Shown here in pieces: positions 1-7,657 of a DNA stretch of 64,000 nt. The stretch comes from Streptomyces finlayi (GTDB lineage: Bacteria > Actinomycetota > Actinomycetes > Streptomycetales > Streptomycetaceae): NCBI RefSeq assembly GCF_014216315.1, contig NZ_CP045702.1, forward strand, positions 4,588,001-4,652,000. Reading direction: 5' to 3'. The notes beneath the pieces are model-generated. The model had not been told where the DNA came from and did no database searches. It saw only the letters and a list, made by a program, of their open reading frames with translations. The translations under genes were made by a program, and so were the position numbers. Every line of letters begins with the position of its first letter. Positions within the stretch are counted from its first letter, which is position 1.

Positions 1-647
1 ACCTCCCAGAGGCAGAGCTCGCTGCCGTCCAGGAGCAGGAACGCGTGCTCGTAGAGCGTGAAACCGGCGTCCCGGCCGTCGACGGGGCACTGCCGGCCGA
101 AGATCTGGGTGATGTGGTGGGCGAAGGCGGCCCGCAGCAGACGCGCGGTCTCCTCGCCCGGCCGGTCGCTGTTCTCCGCGCGGCGCAGGACCCGGCGGGC
201 GTGGTCCGCGGAGTTGTCCGGGGCGTACGTCCGGGGCAGCGGGACCGGGGGAGCGGACATCAGGACCGTGAGGATCTCCAGGTCGCCGTGCGGACTCTCG
301 TCGCCGAAGGCCGGGGCGTCGGAGAAACTGCCGGCCAGCCGCACCGCCGCGACGTGCGCGTCGGACTCGTCGTCGTACAGCTCGTGGCGGCGAGGGGCCG
401 TGAGGTCCCGGCCGCTGCTGTGGACGAGCTCCCAGAGGGAGAGCGCGGAGCCGTCGGGAAGCAGATAGGTGTGCCGGTAGGTCTCGCGGTGCAGGACCGA
501 GCTGTGGTGGGAGGAATGCAGGGAGCTGCTGTGCGCCAGCGCGCCTCCGAGCTGTTCGACCGTGCTGTCGGGCAGGTCGAAGGAGTTGAGGGCGCGTCGC
601 AGGAGTCGCTCGAGGTGCTGCTCGGTTGTCTCGTACGGATCGCTCAA
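1..647 (-). CDS. DUF6227-type conserved Streptomyces protein (partial, cut by window edge)
   Basis: The reverse strand is open from a TTG start at 647 down to the first base of the window, so at least 215 N-terminal residues are present and the C-terminus is missing. The protein begins MSDPYETTEQHLERLL. It has two similar halves that each contain a stretch like LLPDGSALSLWE and LLDGSELCLWE, which suggests an internally duplicated fold. I chose the TTG because GGAG lies about eight bases upstream and no ATG or GTG fits better. The sequence resembles the streptomycete family catalogued as DUF6227, whose function is unknown. There is no signal peptide and no membrane segment, so it is probably cytosolic. 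Confidence 0.7.
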   Translation of the reverse strand, partial: MSDPYETTEQHLERLLRRALNSFDLPDSTVEQLGGALAHSSSLHSSHHSSVLHRETYRHTYLLPDGSALSLWELVHSSGRDLTAPRRHELYDDESDAHVAAVRLAGSFSDAPAFGDESPHGDLEILTVLMSAPPVPLPRTYAPDNSADHARRVLRRAENSDRPGEETARLLRAAFAHHITQIFGRQCPVDGRDAGFTLYEHAFLLLDGSELCLWE

Positions 648-926
648 GGTGCTGTCTCCAGGCCGTCGCCGCGTGTTACTTGGTGCGTGCTTAACGTAGT
701 CCCTGGGTCTGACATCGTGACCGGGGATCGGGAAAACGTAGGGCACACGCGAAAAGTTCCCGGTACTTTTCGGATGCTTCGGGTGAACTTCCCTGTGTCG
801 AGGGGGAGTCGGACCTGCTTGCTCGTCGCGCCGGTCGCGCGGCGCGCTCACTCCGCAACCACCCGAAACAGGATCAATCGCCTTTTACGGTCATACGGTA
901 GCCGGGTGACCGAGCCATCAGAAACC

Positions 927-1374
927 TCAGCGGGATCCAGCGAGGAGCTCCGGGGCTTCAGCCCCGGGAAGTATCGCTTCTCTGGACTGCTCTGGCGTGC
1001 GGGTACACGTCGGACGTTCCTGCTGCTCGATGTACTCCTTGATGACGGACAACGGTGCTCCGCCGCAGAAAGCCGTGGCGGAGCCTGCGGGCGGAGACGC
1101 CCTTGAGGGAGCCCACCAGCTTGGAGAGGGACACCTTGGGCGGGTAGTACACGAGAAGGTGGACGTGGTCGCGTTCGCCGTTGAACTCGACCAGCTCGGT
1201 TTCGAAGTCCGCACAGACGGATCGCATGACTTCCTCGCAGCGTGGAAGGATCTCGTCGGTGAACGGCCCACGCCGGTACTTGGGGGTAAAGACCAAATGG
1301 GCGTGGAGGATGCAGACGACCGTACGACCCCTGCGGATACTGGGGTTTGGTTCCCATCGCGGTGAGCACCGGTA
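927..1374 (-). pseudogene. IS200/IS605-family TnpA (Y1 transposase) relic
   Basis: The reverse strand encodes most of a small single-strand transposase. It shows WEPNPSIRRGRTVV, HLVFTPKYRRG and the HUH-type motif GERDHVHLLVYYPP, followed by SLKGVSARRLRHGF. The frame then breaks near position 1085. The C-terminal part, with GGAPLSVIKEYIEQQ, lies in another frame, and the roughly 20 residues normally found between the two blocks are missing. No start codon lies in frame ahead of WEPNP, so the 5' end is also gone. The family transposes as single-stranded DNA by way of a catalytic tyrosine. This copy cannot make an intact enzyme. It is inserted between conserved chromosomal genes. Confidence 0.75.
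950..967. repeat. IS200/IS605 end hairpin
   Basis: CCGGGGC, a TTCA loop and GCCCCGG form a perfect seven-pair hairpin just beyond the conserved C-terminal block of the TnpA relic. Sub-terminal imperfect hairpins at the ends are what Y1 transposases recognise, so this probably marks the right end of the element. Confidence 0.55.
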
Positions 1375-1457
1375 CCGCCTGGTGGGGCACCGGCTTCCTC
1401 TGTCTCTCGTTCCTCGTGGTCCTCGGACTGTGGCTGCTCGATCCGAAGGACCGTTGA
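1362..1457 (+). pseudogene. 31-residue membrane-protein tail abutting the TnpA relic
   Basis: A short forward frame (GTG to TGA) encodes STGTAWWGTGF followed by a strongly hydrophobic stretch, LCLSFLVVLGLWLL, and ends DPKDR. One transmembrane helix followed by a charged end looks like the C-terminus of a membrane protein whose front was removed when the IS200-type element inserted. No ribosome-binding site precedes the GTG. It could instead be a free-standing tiny membrane protein. I do not recognise the family. Confidence 0.3.
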
Positions 1458-1478
1458 CCACCGCCGTATCCTGGAGAC

Positions 1479-1709
1479 ATGAGCACCGCCCCCGCCCACG
1501 GACCGCGAGATTCGAAGCCGCAGCAGCAGCAGCCGCACGAGCAGCAGCCGCAGGAGTCCGAACCCACCTCGGCTCTCGTCTTCGACGATCCGTTGGACAG
1601 GCAGTCCTCGGACGATACGGACCGAGGGTGGGGTGAGCGGACTCCGAGCGGTGGCAGCGCCGCGGATCTGGCGCGCTTCCTCGACGAGAAGCCGCCTCAC
1701 CACGTCTGA
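1479..1709 (+). CDS. Small hydrophilic conserved hypothetical protein (76 aa)
   Basis: This is a short forward gene with an ATG preceded by GGAG. The product begins MSTAPAHGPRDSKPQQQQ. It has a Gln/Pro/Glu-rich N-terminal third and an acidic remainder ending AADLARFLDEKPPHHV. There is no membrane segment, no cysteine motif and no catalytic signature, so it is probably a largely disordered cytosolic protein. It sits alone between the IS200-type relic and the convergent SAF-domain gene. I do not recognise a function. Confidence that it is a gene rests on the start context and on codon usage matching its neighbours. Confidence 0.55.
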   Translation: MSTAPAHGPRDSKPQQQQPHEQQPQESEPTSALVFDDPLDRQSSDDTDRGWGERTPSGGSAADLARFLDEKPPHHV

Positions 1710-1846
1710 GCCCCGCCGCCTCGCCCGTCCCGGCTCCGCCGCGGCGGGACGCGCCGTCTCCCGTGCTACTCGTCGGTCCCCCTGTCACTCGCCGCGCCGT
1801 CCCCGGCCGTATCGCCGCGCTGCTGCACCAGGAGCGCGTCCCGGAT

Positions 1847-2485
1847 CTAGTGCGCATCTGCCACCGCCACGGCCAGTTGCCCCGAGACCCCGGCGCCGAC
1901 CAGCGCCGTCGCGGTGTCCCGGTCCACGGTCAGCACGACCAGGGCTCCGCCGCCCGCGTCCGGCCCGTCCGCGACCGTGTTGTCCGGCGGGCGCGGCACG
2001 GACGCCACCCGTACCCCCTTCGCCACCACGCGTGCGTCGGATTCCGCGTCGTCGGCGGCGATCACATCGACGCGGTCGCCGGGCCGCAGCAGCCGGACCG
2101 TCGCCGCATCGGCGATCCGGACCGGCGCCGACACCAGGCGCCCGTGCCGCCGCACCGCCGCTCCCGGCACGGCCGCCGCTTCCCCCGCGACGCCCGGACC
2201 GGCGGCACTCGCCCCCGGGGCGGCGAGTCCCGGGGTGGCGAGTTCGGGGGTGGCGAGTCCCGAAGCGGCCAGCGCGGCAGCGGTCAGAGCCAGCCCCGCC
2301 GCCATGGTGCGACGCTGCCTCCGCAGCGCCCGCCGCAGCCGGTGTGCGCCACCCCCACGCAGCCGCAGAGGAGGGAACGGAGGCACCCCGCACGGGGCCG
2401 GTGCCACCACCGGCAGCCACGGATGCCGCGCATCGGCCGCGGACGGGAGCGAAGGAGTTCGTACGTGGGGTGCGGACGGGGACAT
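1847..2485 (-). CDS. SAF-domain membrane-anchored protein (RcpC/CpaB-like)
   Basis: The product has 212 residues if translation starts at the ATG at 2485, which has an AGGTGG site about ten bases upstream. A basic segment (RRALRRQRR) around residue 50 precedes a hydrophobic Ala/Leu-rich helix, which suggests one membrane anchor with the C-terminal domain outside. The second half (RRHGRLVSAPVRIADAA, LLRPGDRVDVIAA and VLTVDRDTATALVGA) fits a SAF domain as found in CpaB/RcpC pilus-assembly proteins. The linker carries a degenerate repeat of LATPELATPGLAAPG. No pilus genes are nearby, so a role in Flp-type pili is only a possibility. Confidence 0.65.
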   Translation of the reverse strand: MSPSAPHVRTPSLPSAADARHPWLPVVAPAPCGVPPFPPLRLRGGGAHRLRRALRRQRRTMAAGLALTAAALAASGLATPELATPGLAAPGASAAGPGVAGEAAAVPGAAVRRHGRLVSAPVRIADAATVRLLRPGDRVDVIAADDAESDARVVAKGVRVASVPRPPDNTVADGPDAGGGALVVLTVDRDTATALVGAGVSGQLAVAVADAH

Positions 2486-2692
2486 GGCTGACACCACCTG
2501 CCGTGACGGGAGAAAGAACGAGGGGAGTGCGGCGGGCCGACCCGCCGAACTCCCCTCACCCTCCACCGTCCGAGGACATCCTGCTGAGCCCTGTGGACAG
2601 CGCACAGCTTGTGGAAATCTCCGACACCCACACGTGCCGCACCAGCCCCACAGCTCGCCCTGGCACGCTCGTCCCGGCACGGCACGGCCCCG

Positions 2693-3577
2693 CTAAGGCA
2701 GTTCGACTCCCGTATCGATGCCGTCCAGCGCGTGCGCGCAGGCGCAGTCGCGGTCCGCGGTCTTCGGCAGCCCGGTCACCGCGTCGAACAGCACCGACCG
2801 CAGCCGGTCCACGTTGGCGGCGAACACCTTCAGCACATCCTCGTGGGAGACGCCCTCGCCGGCCTCGGCGCCCGCGTCGAGGTCCGTCACCAGCGTCAAC
2901 GTCGTGTAGCAGAGGGCGAGTTCGCGGGCGAGTACGGCCTCCGGATGTCCGGTCATCCCGACCACCGACCAGCCCATCGCCGCGTGGAAGCGCGACTCGG
3001 CCCTGGTTGAGAAGCGCGGTCCCTCGACCACGACCAGCGTCCCGCCGTCCACGGCGTCCCAGTCGCGCCCACGCGCTGCGGCAAGGGCGGCCTTCCGGCC
3101 GTGGGGGCAGTACGGATCGGCGAAGCCGAGGTGGGCCACCTTCGGCTCCACGCCGTCGGCCCGCGTCACTCCGTCGTAGTACGTCTGTGTGCGGGCCTTG
3201 GTCCGCTCCACCAGCTGGTCCGGCACGAGCAGCGTCCCCGGCCCGTACTCCGGCCGCAGTCCGCCCACCGCGCACGGCGCGAGCACCTGACGTACACCGA
3301 CCGAGCGCAGCGCCCACAGATTGGCCCGGTAGTTGATGCGGTGCGGCGGCACGTGGTGACCACGCCCGTGGCGGGGCAGGAACGCGACACGGCGTCCGGC
3401 GACCTCGCCCAGGAAGAGCGAGTCGCTGGGCTGCCCGTACGGGGTGTCCACACGGACCTCGGTGACGTCCTTCAGGAAGGAGTACAGACCCGAGCCGCCG
3501 ATCACTCCGATGTCCGCGCCACCCGCCGGAACGCCGGCCACGTTCCCTGCCTCTGCACCAGCTTCTGCGTTAACCAT
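2693..3577 (-). CDS. mtnP: S-methyl-5'-thioadenosine phosphorylase
   Basis: This 294-residue enzyme cleaves methylthioadenosine with phosphate to adenine and 5-methylthioribose-1-phosphate, in methionine salvage and polyamine recycling. The phosphorylase signature is clear: IGVIGGSGLY near residue 25, the phosphate-binding block FLPRHGRGHHVPPHRINYRAN, the base-binding region VVVEGPRFSTRAE and MTGHPEAVLARE. The length fits the MTAP/PNP family, with a C-terminal extension ending DCACAHALDGIDTG. It is cytosolic. It lies upstream of the SAF gene and downstream of the ruc-like gene on the same strand, with about 100 bases on each side. The close relative xanthosine/guanosine phosphorylase cannot be fully excluded. 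Confidence 0.9.
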   Translation of the reverse strand: MVNAEAGAEAGNVAGVPAGGADIGVIGGSGLYSFLKDVTEVRVDTPYGQPSDSLFLGEVAGRRVAFLPRHGRGHHVPPHRINYRANLWALRSVGVRQVLAPCAVGGLRPEYGPGTLLVPDQLVERTKARTQTYYDGVTRADGVEPKVAHLGFADPYCPHGRKAALAAARGRDWDAVDGGTLVVVEGPRFSTRAESRFHAAMGWSVVGMTGHPEAVLARELALCYTTLTLVTDLDAGAEAGEGVSHEDVLKVFAANVDRLRSVLFDAVTGLPKTADRDCACAHALDGIDTGVELP

Positions 3578-3621
3578 GCGGTCACACTAGGCCCTCCGTA
3601 CGGCACGGGGACGCACACGAA

Positions 3622-3651
3622 GACCCCGCCGGTCCGAAGATCGACGGGGTC
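3622..3651 (-). terminator. Possible terminator hairpin after the ruc-like gene
   Basis: GACCCCG and CGGGGTC form a seven-pair stem separated by 16 bases, 27 bases past the stop codon of the Ruc-like gene on the same strand. The loop is long and no T-run follows, so this is weak. Confidence 0.3.
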
Positions 3652-3677
3652 CCGTTGAAGCTTGTCCGTACGACGGC

Positions 3678-4025
3678 TCAGGCAGCCGACGTACCACTCG
3701 ACGAAGCCGACGCGGACGAAGCCGCGGCGGACGAGGAGGACGACGAAGACGCCGTCGACTTCGAGTCCGACCCGGTCGTCGACGACGACGAGGAAGCGGA
3801 ATCTGACGCCTTCGCGGGCGACGAAGCCGGCGTGCTGCTCGACGAGGAGCCGCGGCTGTCGTTCCGGTAGAAACCGGAACCCTTGAAGACAATGCCGACC
3901 GCCGAGAACACCTTCTTCAGGCGTCCCTCGCAGTTCGGGCACACGGTCAGGGCATCATCGGTGAACTTCTGCACCGCCTCGAGGCCCTCGCCGCATTCGG
4001 TGCACTGGTACTGATAGGTCGGCAC
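3678..4025 (-). CDS. ruc: FmdB-family zinc-ribbon protein, Ruc-like redox-regulated chaperone
   Basis: This 115-residue protein has an N-terminal FmdB zinc ribbon (CTEC near residue 8 and CPNC near residue 29) followed by GIVFKGSGFYRNDSRG. The last half is a Ser/Ala/Asp-rich disordered tail. The layout matches Mycobacterium Rv0991c (Ruc), a chaperone that becomes active on oxidation and belongs to the HrcA heat-shock regulon. The GTG start at 4025 has a strong AGGAGG site, which lies next to a CIRCE-type operator at 4035-4061. The chromosomal neighbourhood (5-FCL, galU, moeA, rimJ) is also shared with mycobacteria. I infer holdase activity under combined heat and oxidative stress; only the family and the operator are visible in the sequence. 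Confidence 0.82.
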   Translation of the reverse strand: MPTYQYQCTECGEGLEAVQKFTDDALTVCPNCEGRLKKVFSAVGIVFKGSGFYRNDSRGSSSSSTPASSPAKASDSASSSSSTTGSDSKSTASSSSSSSAAASSASASSSGTSAA

Positions 4026-4034
4026 TTGCTCCTC

Positions 4035-4061
4035 CTGGCACTCTCACTCAATGAGTGCTAA
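4035..4061 (-). promoter_or_regulatory. CIRCE element (HrcA operator) ahead of the Ruc-like gene
   Basis: CTGGCACTC, a nine-base spacer and GAGTGCTAA match the CIRCE consensus TTAGCACTC-N9-GAGTGCTAA at 16 of 18 arm positions with the canonical spacing. The site overlaps the ribosome-binding region of the gene starting at 4025, so HrcA binding would block its transcription or its early elongation. Confidence 0.8.
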
Positions 4062-4091
4062 CGACGCTCCATACTGACGTATTCCGCTCGA

Positions 4092-5372
4092 TCAGTCCAC
4101 CGTGACCGGCTCGCGGTGACCGACACCACGTGCGACCAGCCGTCCGGAGGCCCGCGGGGCGAGTCGCGAGCGCAGTGCCAGCAGGGTCGCCAGCGCCAGC
4201 GCGGTCCCCACCAGCGGGACCACGAAACCGGTGCTCGCGCCTTGGCGGTCGGCGAGCTGTCCGGCCACGGTCACCGCTCCCGCCTGGCCGAGCGCGACCG
4301 CGCCCGTCAGCCAGGTGAACGCCTCGGTCCGCGCGGATGCCGGAACCAGTGCGTCGACCAGGGTGTACCCGCTGATCAGTGCGGGCGCGATGAAGAGACC
4401 GACCAGGAAGCCGAGCCCGGCGAGCAGCGGCACCGAGTGCACGGCCCACAGCCCGGACGCGGCCAGCGTCAGGGCCATGTACCCGATGATCAGGCGACGC
4501 CGGGGACTGCTCTTCCAGACGATGGCGCCGCACGCGACCCCGGCCAGCATGTTGCCCGCGGCGAAGACCCCGTACAGCAGTCCGTTCACACCCGGACGGC
4601 CGATCTCCTCGGAGAACGCCGTCAGGGAGACCTGCATCCCGCCGAAGACCGCGCCGATGCCGAGGAACGTGATGGCGAGCACCCGGACGCCCGGAACGGA
4701 CAGGGCGGACCTGTGCGGGGCCTCGGCGGTGGCAGCGCCTCGCGGCACGGGCTGCGTGGAGCGCTGGGCCGCGAAGAGCAGGCCGCCGACGAGTGTCAGT
4801 GCGGCCTCCGTGAGCAGACCGGCCGCCGGGTGTACGCCGGTGCACAGGGCGGTCGCGAGAACCGGGCCGACGACGAACGTGAACTCGTCCGTCACCGACT
4901 CGAAGGCGGCGGCCGTCGACATCAGCGGCGAGGCGGGACGCCCGGGGGCGGCACCCAGCAGGGCGGCCCAGCGGGCCCGGACCATCGGTCCGACCTGCGG
5001 GATGGAGGCGCCGGTGGGCACGGCGGCGAGGAACAGCACCCACAGGGGTGCGTCGGCCAGCGCGAGCGCTGGCAGCGCCCCCACGGACGCCGCGTGCACC
5101 AGCACACCGGGCAGCAGGACCGCCCGCTGGCCGAAGCGGTCGGCGAGTTTGCCGCCCTGCGGGGCGAACAGCGCCATGGAGACGCCGGAGACGGCCGCCA
5201 CGGCGCCTGCGCTGCCGTACGAACCGGTGGTGTGCTGCACGAGAAGGACGATGCCGATGGTCAGCATCGCGAAGGGCTGCCGTGCGGCGAAGCCCGGAAG
5301 GAGGAAGGTCCACACACCGGGGGTGCGCAGCAACTGCCCGTAACCGGGGCGGTCGGAGACCGTGGACGCCAC
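4092..5372 (-). CDS. MFS transporter, drug/metabolite exporter-like
   Basis: This is an integral membrane protein of 426 residues starting at a GTG (5372) with AAGGA just upstream. It has about twelve hydrophobic segments and a typical MFS loop between helices 2 and 3 (GGKLADRFGQR), with a related copy in the second half (GQLADRQGASTG). The segment VWTFLLPGFAARQPFAMLTIG starts the first helix. No substrate can be read from the sequence. It follows the cation antiporter gene on the same strand after a 323-base gap that contains a hairpin, so it probably has its own promoter. Its downstream end faces the ruc-like gene, 31 bases from the CIRCE element. Confidence 0.8.
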   Translation of the reverse strand: MASTVSDRPGYGQLLRTPGVWTFLLPGFAARQPFAMLTIGIVLLVQHTTGSYGSAGAVAAVSGVSMALFAPQGGKLADRFGQRAVLLPGVLVHAASVGALPALALADAPLWVLFLAAVPTGASIPQVGPMVRARWAALLGAAPGRPASPLMSTAAAFESVTDEFTFVVGPVLATALCTGVHPAAGLLTEAALTLVGGLLFAAQRSTQPVPRGAATAEAPHRSALSVPGVRVLAITFLGIGAVFGGMQVSLTAFSEEIGRPGVNGLLYGVFAAGNMLAGVACGAIVWKSSPRRRLIIGYMALTLAASGLWAVHSVPLLAGLGFLVGLFIAPALISGYTLVDALVPASARTEAFTWLTGAVALGQAGAVTVAGQLADRQGASTGFVVPLVGTALALATLLALRSRLAPRASGRLVARGVGHREPVTVD

Positions 5373-5695
5373 GGTCCTTGCCTTTCTGCCGCCTGGTGGC
5401 TTGGCTCCTGCGGCACGTCCACCACGCAAGATGCGCGACTCGTGCGGGAGCTGCCGAGAGCTGTCCTCTTCGCGCGGAACTGCGGTAGATGCCGGGCGGC
5501 TCGCTACAGAGGCGGAGGGACGCCACGACCGCCATACGGTCGCGCCAGCTCTGCGTCAGGCAGAGGTGGTCGATCAGATTGGGTCGATGATATTTCCTTC
5601 ATGCTACAGGCAGCGGCACCTGTACTCCTGCGATTGCGTACAGGTGCCTCTGCTGAGCCTGGGATCGCCGGGACCGGGATCACTGAGGACCGGGA
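5373..5695. other. Intergenic region between antiporter and MFS genes
   Basis: This 323-base gap contains a perfect eleven-pair inverted repeat, GGCACCTGTAC (5615-5625) and GTACAGGTGCC (5638-5648), with a 12-base loop. It lies about 50 bases past the antiporter stop, which suits a terminator although no T-run follows. The rest presumably carries the MFS promoter. I see no small gene in it. Confidence 0.5.
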
Positions 5696-7429
5696 TCAGC
5701 GATGCGTCTTCGTGGAGTCGGACCGCTTGTCACCGGATTCGGATACCGAACCGATGCCCCTGACGAGCTTCTTCGCCAGGTGCGCCAGGTGCGGCGTACT
5801 GTCGACCCGCGTCGACCCACCGGGACTTCCAAAGCGCCCGGAACGACCCGAACCGCCGGAGCCTTCCGGGCCACCCGGCCGCCTGGTACGCCCCGGTCCG
5901 CCACGCGCTCCGGTGCGCGAACCGGCCCGGGAGCCGGGCTTCCCCGAGCCGCCCCCGGTGCCCAGCCAGCCCGCCAGCTTGCCGCCCTCGCCGACCGCCC
6001 GCAGCCGGGCCTCGGCCGCGTCGCGCACCGGGTCGGTCGCCACCACCAGCAGTTCGTCGCGGCGCCGCAGCACGGTGGACGGTGCCGGTACGAAGCTCTT
6101 GCCGTCCCGGACCACGAGCGTGACCGCAGCCCCGGCGGGCAGTCGCAGCTCGCCGACCTCCACCCCGTGCATCTTCGACTCGGCGGGGATCGCGACGGAC
6201 AGCAGATGCCCGCGCAGCCGCTCCAGGGGCGCCGATTCGATGCCCAGGTCCGCCGCTTCCGACGGATCGTCGGAGATCTTGAGTGCTTTCGCGAGCCAGG
6301 GCAGGGTCGGCCCCTGGAGCAGGGTGTAGACCACGACAAGAACGAAGACGATGTTGAAGACCCTGGTGCTGCCGGAGATCCCGGAGACCATCGGAATGGT
6401 CGCGAGCACGATGGGTACGGCGCCGCGCAGTCCGGCCCAGGACATCAGCGTCTTCTCGCGATGCGGCAGTCTGAACGGTGCCAGGCTGACGAAGACCGAG
6501 AGCGGTCGCGCCACCACGGTCAGGACCAGCCCCACCATCATCGCGGGCCAGAAGTCGGCGACCAGGTCGTGTGGTGTGACCAGCAGGCCGAGCAGCACGA
6601 ACATGCCGATCTGGGCCAGCCAGCCGAGCCCGTCCGCGAAACCGCGGGTGGCCGGCCAGTGCGGCAGCTTGGAGTTGCCGAGGACCATCGCCGCGAGATA
6701 GACGGCTAGGAATCCGCTGCCGTGCGCCAGCGCGCCCGCCGCGTAGGCAGAGACCGCGATGGCCATCACGGCGATCGGGTACAGACCGGACGCGGGCAGC
6801 GCCACATGGCGCAGTCCGAGGGAGCCGAGCCAGCCGACCGCAAGACCGATGGCCGCACCGATCGTCAGCTCAAGGGCTATCTCACCGACGAGTACGTACC
6901 AGTGCTCCACGGGGCCGATGGCGGAGAACGCCACCACGAGGATGACGACCGGGGCGTCGTTGAAGCCGGACTCGGCCTCCAGGACGCCCGTGATCCGGGA
7001 CGGCAGCGGCACCTTGCGCAGCACGGAGAAGACGGCGGCGGCGTCGGTGGACGAGACGACCGCGCCGATGATCAGCGCCTGCCGCCACTCCAGGCCGACG
7101 AGATAGTGCGCTCCGGCCGCGGTGACACCCACGCTGATGCCCACGCCCACGGTCGAGAGCACCGCGGCGGCCGGCAGGGCGGGACGGACTTCCTTCCACT
7201 TCGTGCCCAGACCGCCCTCGGCGAGGATGACGACCAGTGCGGCGTAGCCGATCACCTGCGTCAGTTCGGCGTTGTCGAACCGGACGTCGAAGATGCCGTC
7301 CTGGCCTATGGCGACACCGATGCCGAGGTACAGGAGCAGGCTGGGGAGCCCGCTGCGGGACGAGATGCGCACCGCCACCACGGCGACGAGCAGGACGAGT
7401 GAACAGACGAGCAGGAGTTCGTTGAGCAT
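5696..7429 (-). CDS. Potassium or sodium/proton antiporter, CPA family with TrkA-C domain
   Basis: This 577-residue protein begins MLNELLLVCSLVLLVAVVAV and has about twelve membrane segments. It contains the antiporter core motif ESGFNDAPVVILV near residue 150, matching the NhaP2-type FNDP variant, and the helix-10 region SWAGLRGAVPIVLA. A soluble TrkA-C-like domain follows (about residues 410-490, including GAAVTLVVRDGKSFVPAPSTVLRRRDELLVVA), which in this family binds nucleotides or regulates flux. The last 90 residues are a Gly/Arg/Pro-rich disordered tail. It probably extrudes K+ or Na+ in exchange for protons. It is divergent from the penicillin-acylase gene across a 228-base promoter region. 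Confidence 0.85.
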   Translation of the reverse strand: MLNELLLVCSLVLLVAVVAVRISSRSGLPSLLLYLGIGVAIGQDGIFDVRFDNAELTQVIGYAALVVILAEGGLGTKWKEVRPALPAAAVLSTVGVGISVGVTAAGAHYLVGLEWRQALIIGAVVSSTDAAAVFSVLRKVPLPSRITGVLEAESGFNDAPVVILVVAFSAIGPVEHWYVLVGEIALELTIGAAIGLAVGWLGSLGLRHVALPASGLYPIAVMAIAVSAYAAGALAHGSGFLAVYLAAMVLGNSKLPHWPATRGFADGLGWLAQIGMFVLLGLLVTPHDLVADFWPAMMVGLVLTVVARPLSVFVSLAPFRLPHREKTLMSWAGLRGAVPIVLATIPMVSGISGSTRVFNIVFVLVVVYTLLQGPTLPWLAKALKISDDPSEAADLGIESAPLERLRGHLLSVAIPAESKMHGVEVGELRLPAGAAVTLVVRDGKSFVPAPSTVLRRRDELLVVATDPVRDAAEARLRAVGEGGKLAGWLGTGGGSGKPGSRAGSRTGARGGPGRTRRPGGPEGSGGSGRSGRFGSPGGSTRVDSTPHLAHLAKKLVRGIGSVSESGDKRSDSTKTHR

Positions 7430-7657
7430 GTGGACTGTCAGTGTTCGTCCCTTCCCTGCGTGCGCCTGTCGGTCCGTGCGCCGACGGTCGGTACTTCGTT
7501 ACCTTACCTAATCTTTTACGCTTTCTTGATGCGCTCGAGTGTTCGTGCGAACGGTGCGCATATGGATGCATCTCCATACCGCGTCCGAGTGGCTTCCGCG
7601 CTGCGCCTATGGTTGCTCCTGCACTCCCAGGACCACCCTGCCCCTCGAAGGACAGCG

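Noticed and set aside
2205..2270. Repeated GGCGAGTCCCGG-type units inside the SAF-domain gene
   Set aside because: This is low-complexity coding sequence for an Ala/Thr/Pro linker, not a mobile or regulatory repeat.
4116..6329. A 737-codon forward frame across the MFS and antiporter genes
   Set aside because: It is antisense to two clear membrane-protein genes, has low-complexity composition and no recognisable domain.
7499..7516. Iron-box half-site (TTACCTTACCTAA) between the antiporter and acylase genes
   Set aside because: Only one half resembles the consensus and the other half is poor, so it is not strong enough to call.
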